From Shewanella sp. VB17 (lineage in GTDB: Bacteria > Pseudomonadota > Gammaproteobacteria > Enterobacterales > Shewanellaceae), in contig NZ_JABRVS010000001.1 of assembly GCF_013248905.1 (NCBI RefSeq), forward strand, positions 2,542,001 to 2,606,000: DNA of 64,000 nucleotides, in the 5' to 3' direction. The notes below the pieces were generated by a model, which did no database searches, was not told where the DNA came from, and saw nothing but the letters and a program-made list of their open reading frames with translations. The position numbers and the translations under genes were made by a program. Shown here piece after piece: positions 61,966 to 64,000 of the stretch (its first letter is position 1; each line of letters starts with the position of its first letter).

Positions 61966-64000
61966 ATGACTGACAATTCAACAATTATCTATACTGAAAC
62001 AGATGAAGCACCCGCATTAGCCACTTTATCTCTACTGCCTATTATCAAGAGGTTTACGCAAGCGGCAGGCGTAAATGTAGAAACTCGTGATATCTCTCTT
62101 TCGGGTCGAATTATTGCCAATTTTCCAGAAAACCTCTCAGATCACCAAAAAATGAGTGATGCATTAGCTGAGCTGGGTGAGCTTGCAGGTCAACCAGAAG
62201 CTAACATCATTAAGTTACCGAACATTAGTGCTTCTATTCCTCAATTGAAGGCATGTATTCTAGAGTTACAAAATAAAGGTTATGATATTCCGTCATACCC
62301 TGATGAACCAACGAATGCAGCAGATAAAGCCATTCAAACTTGCTACGATAAAATTAAAGGTAGCGCAGTAAATCCGGTATTACGTGAAGGTAATTCAGAT
62401 CGTCGTGCGCCGGCTTCTGTTAAGAAATATGCTCAGAAACATCCACATTCTATGGGAGCATGGAGCCGTGATTCTAAAACGCATGTTGCGCATATGAATG
62501 AAGGGGATTTCTACGGCAGTGAAAAATCATTAACCTTATCATCTGCAGATGAAGTGAAGATTGTGCTGACGATGACTGGCGGCCGTGAGCAGGTATTGAA
62601 AGAATCATTTCCTTTGTTGGCTGGTGAGGTGATTGATGCAGCAGTATTGAGTAAAAAGGCATTAGTTGATTTTTTTGAACGTGAGATTGAAGAGGCTAAA
62701 AACCAAGGTGTACTGCTTTCTCTGCATTTGAAAGCCACCATGATGAAGGTGTCTGATCCAATCCTTTTTGGCCATGCTGTTAAAGTTTACTATAAAGATC
62801 TTTTTGCTAAACACGCATCATTATTTGATGAGTTGGGTGTCGATGTTAACAATGGTTTTGGTGATGTTTATGCCAAAATAGCGCAATTACCAGCGGAGCA
62901 AAAAGCGGCTATTGAGGCTGATATCGCCGCAATATATGCCAATCGCCCAGAGCTTGCCATGGTTGATTCTGATAAGGGGATCACTAATTTACACGTACCA
63001 AGTGATGTGATTATCGACGCTTCTATGCCGGCAGCGATACGTACATCGGGTATGATGTGGGATAATGACGGTCAACCCAAAGATACCAAGGCGATGATCC
63101 CAGATCGCTGCTATGCAGGTGTTTACCAAGAAACGATCACCTTTTGTAAAGAGCATGGTGCGTTTAACCCAACGACGATGGGCAGTGTGCCAAACGTCGG
63201 TTTGATGGCGCAAAAGGCTGAAGAGTACGGCAGTCACGATAAGACATTTGAGATCCCTACAGCTGGTACTGTTAACGTGATGAATCATCAGGGGGAAGTA
63301 CTGCTTTCCCATGACGTTGAAGCGGGTGATATTTGGCGAATGTGTCAAGTCAAGGATGCCCCTATTCGAGATTGGATTAAACTTGCGGTTAAACGTTCAC
63401 GCTTATCGTTAACACCTGCAGTATTCTGGTTAGATGAAAATCGTGCCCATGATGCTGAAATTATTAATAAGGTTAAGCAGTATCTCCCAGATTATGATAC
63501 CGAAGGGCTAGATATCCGTATTATGTCTCCAGTTACAGCGACACGTTTTACGTTAGCGCGAACCAAAGAGGGCTTGGATACCATTTCAGTTACTGGCAAT
63601 GTATTACGCGACTATTTAACGGATCTTTTCCCCATTTTAGAGCTAGGTACCAGTGCTAAAATGTTGTCTATTGTCCCCTTAATGAATGGGGGAGGATTAT
63701 TTGAAACCGGTGCGGGTGGATCAGCGCCTAAACATGTCCAACAAGTTGAGAAAGAGGGCCACCTACGTTGGGATTCTCTGGGTGAGTTCTTGGCGTTGGC
63801 AGCCTCTCTTGAGCATTTAAGCCAAACCACCAATAATGCTAAAGCACAAGTATTAGCCGACACATTGGATGCGGCAATTGGGCAGTTTTTAGATCAAAAT
63901 AAGTCACCTTCACGTCGTGTGGGTCAGATAGATAATCGAGGCAGTCATTTTTATCTCGCGATGTATTGGGCTCAAGAAGTGTCGCAGCAAAACCAGGATA
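61966..64000 (+). CDS. icd: Monomeric NADP-dependent isocitrate dehydrogenase, 3' end outside window
   Basis: This is the monomeric (about 740-residue) isocitrate dehydrogenase, unrelated in length to the 416-residue dimeric Icd. It turns isocitrate to 2-oxoglutarate with NADP. The frame is open from ATG to the window end (678 codons). Visible family motifs are E-G-N-S-D-R-R-A-P, H-P-H-S-M-G-A-W-S, K-T-H-V-A-H-M and G-D-F-Y-G-S-E-K-S. AGGA stands 5 bases before the start. About 60 C-terminal residues are missing because of the window edge. Confidence 0.95.
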   Translation, partial: MTDNSTIIYTETDEAPALATLSLLPIIKRFTQAAGVNVETRDISLSGRIIANFPENLSDHQKMSDALAELGELAGQPEANIIKLPNISASIPQLKACILELQNKGYDIPSYPDEPTNAADKAIQTCYDKIKGSAVNPVLREGNSDRRAPASVKKYAQKHPHSMGAWSRDSKTHVAHMNEGDFYGSEKSLTLSSADEVKIVLTMTGGREQVLKESFPLLAGEVIDAAVLSKKALVDFFEREIEEAKNQGVLLSLHLKATMMKVSDPILFGHAVKVYYKDLFAKHASLFDELGVDVNNGFGDVYAKIAQLPAEQKAAIEADIAAIYANRPELAMVDSDKGITNLHVPSDVIIDASMPAAIRTSGMMWDNDGQPKDTKAMIPDRCYAGVYQETITFCKEHGAFNPTTMGSVPNVGLMAQKAEEYGSHDKTFEIPTAGTVNVMNHQGEVLLSHDVEAGDIWRMCQVKDAPIRDWIKLAVKRSRLSLTPAVFWLDENRAHDAEIINKVKQYLPDYDTEGLDIRIMSPVTATRFTLARTKEGLDTISVTGNVLRDYLTDLFPILELGTSAKMLSIVPLMNGGGLFETGAGGSAPKHVQQVEKEGHLRWDSLGEFLALAASLEHLSQTTNNAKAQVLADTLDAAIGQFLDQNKSPSRRVGQIDNRGSHFYLAMYWAQEVSQQNQD

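Overview
The window looks like a chromosomal piece of a marine gammaproteobacterium, most probably Shewanella. The evidence is the gene order purB-hflD-mnmA-rluE next to a monomeric NADP-isocitrate dehydrogenase, a leucine dehydrogenase close to purB, a CrbS/CrbR-type acetate two-component system beside acs, a HexR-like operator in front of ppsA, and a V. cholerae-like type VI secretion cluster. The genus is an inference from gene content; no rRNA is present.

Region 1 (1-16.2 kb) is the distal part of a type VI secretion (T6SS) operon, all on the plus strand. The order is tssG (5' end cut off), tagH/vasC, tssJ, tssK, tssL, clpV, vasH (sigma-54 activator), vasI, vasJ (tssA), tssM/vasK, then a terminator-like hairpin and vasL/tagA. 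No vgrG, hcp or PAAR gene lies in the window.

Region 2 (16.2-22.5 kb) is an AT-rich accessory stretch. It holds two related small secreted proteins of an unrecognised family facing each other, and between them a tiny exported peptidase-S74 (tail-spike chaperone) domain protein. It then has a META/HslJ-like exported protein and, on the minus strand, a two-gene unit that looks like a class I type III secretion chaperone followed by its effector. The effector has the full motif set of inositol-polyphosphate 5-phosphatases. An orphan periplasmic sugar-binding protein ends the stretch. The chaperone-effector pair is the most interesting item in the window.

Region 3 (23-29.8 kb) is the conserved ybgC-tolQ-tolR-tolA-tolB-pal-cpoB cell-envelope operon, followed by seven identical tandem tRNA-Lys(UUU) genes on a repeat of about 142 bp.

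Region 4 (29.7-44.5 kb) contains grxA, radD, acs divergent from crbS (Na+/solute symporter-like hybrid kinase), a fumarylacetoacetate-hydrolase family gene, a PuuB-like amine oxidase, crbR, and a chitin-degradation pair (GH18 chitinase and AA10 lytic polysaccharide monooxygenase). A MITE-like element abuts, and supplies the stop codon of, the monooxygenase gene.

Region 5 (44.5-64 kb) is core metabolism: an AroH-type DAHP synthase and ppsR divergent from ppsA, a YdiJ-like FAD/Fe-S oxidoreductase, DUF1285 and MarR genes, leucine dehydrogenase, a DUF4826-like gene, roxA, purB-hflD-mnmA, rluE and the start of icd. PpsR, PpsA and the DAHP synthase together control and consume phosphoenolpyruvate. 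Acs and CrbSR handle acetate, including acetate released when chitin is deacetylated.
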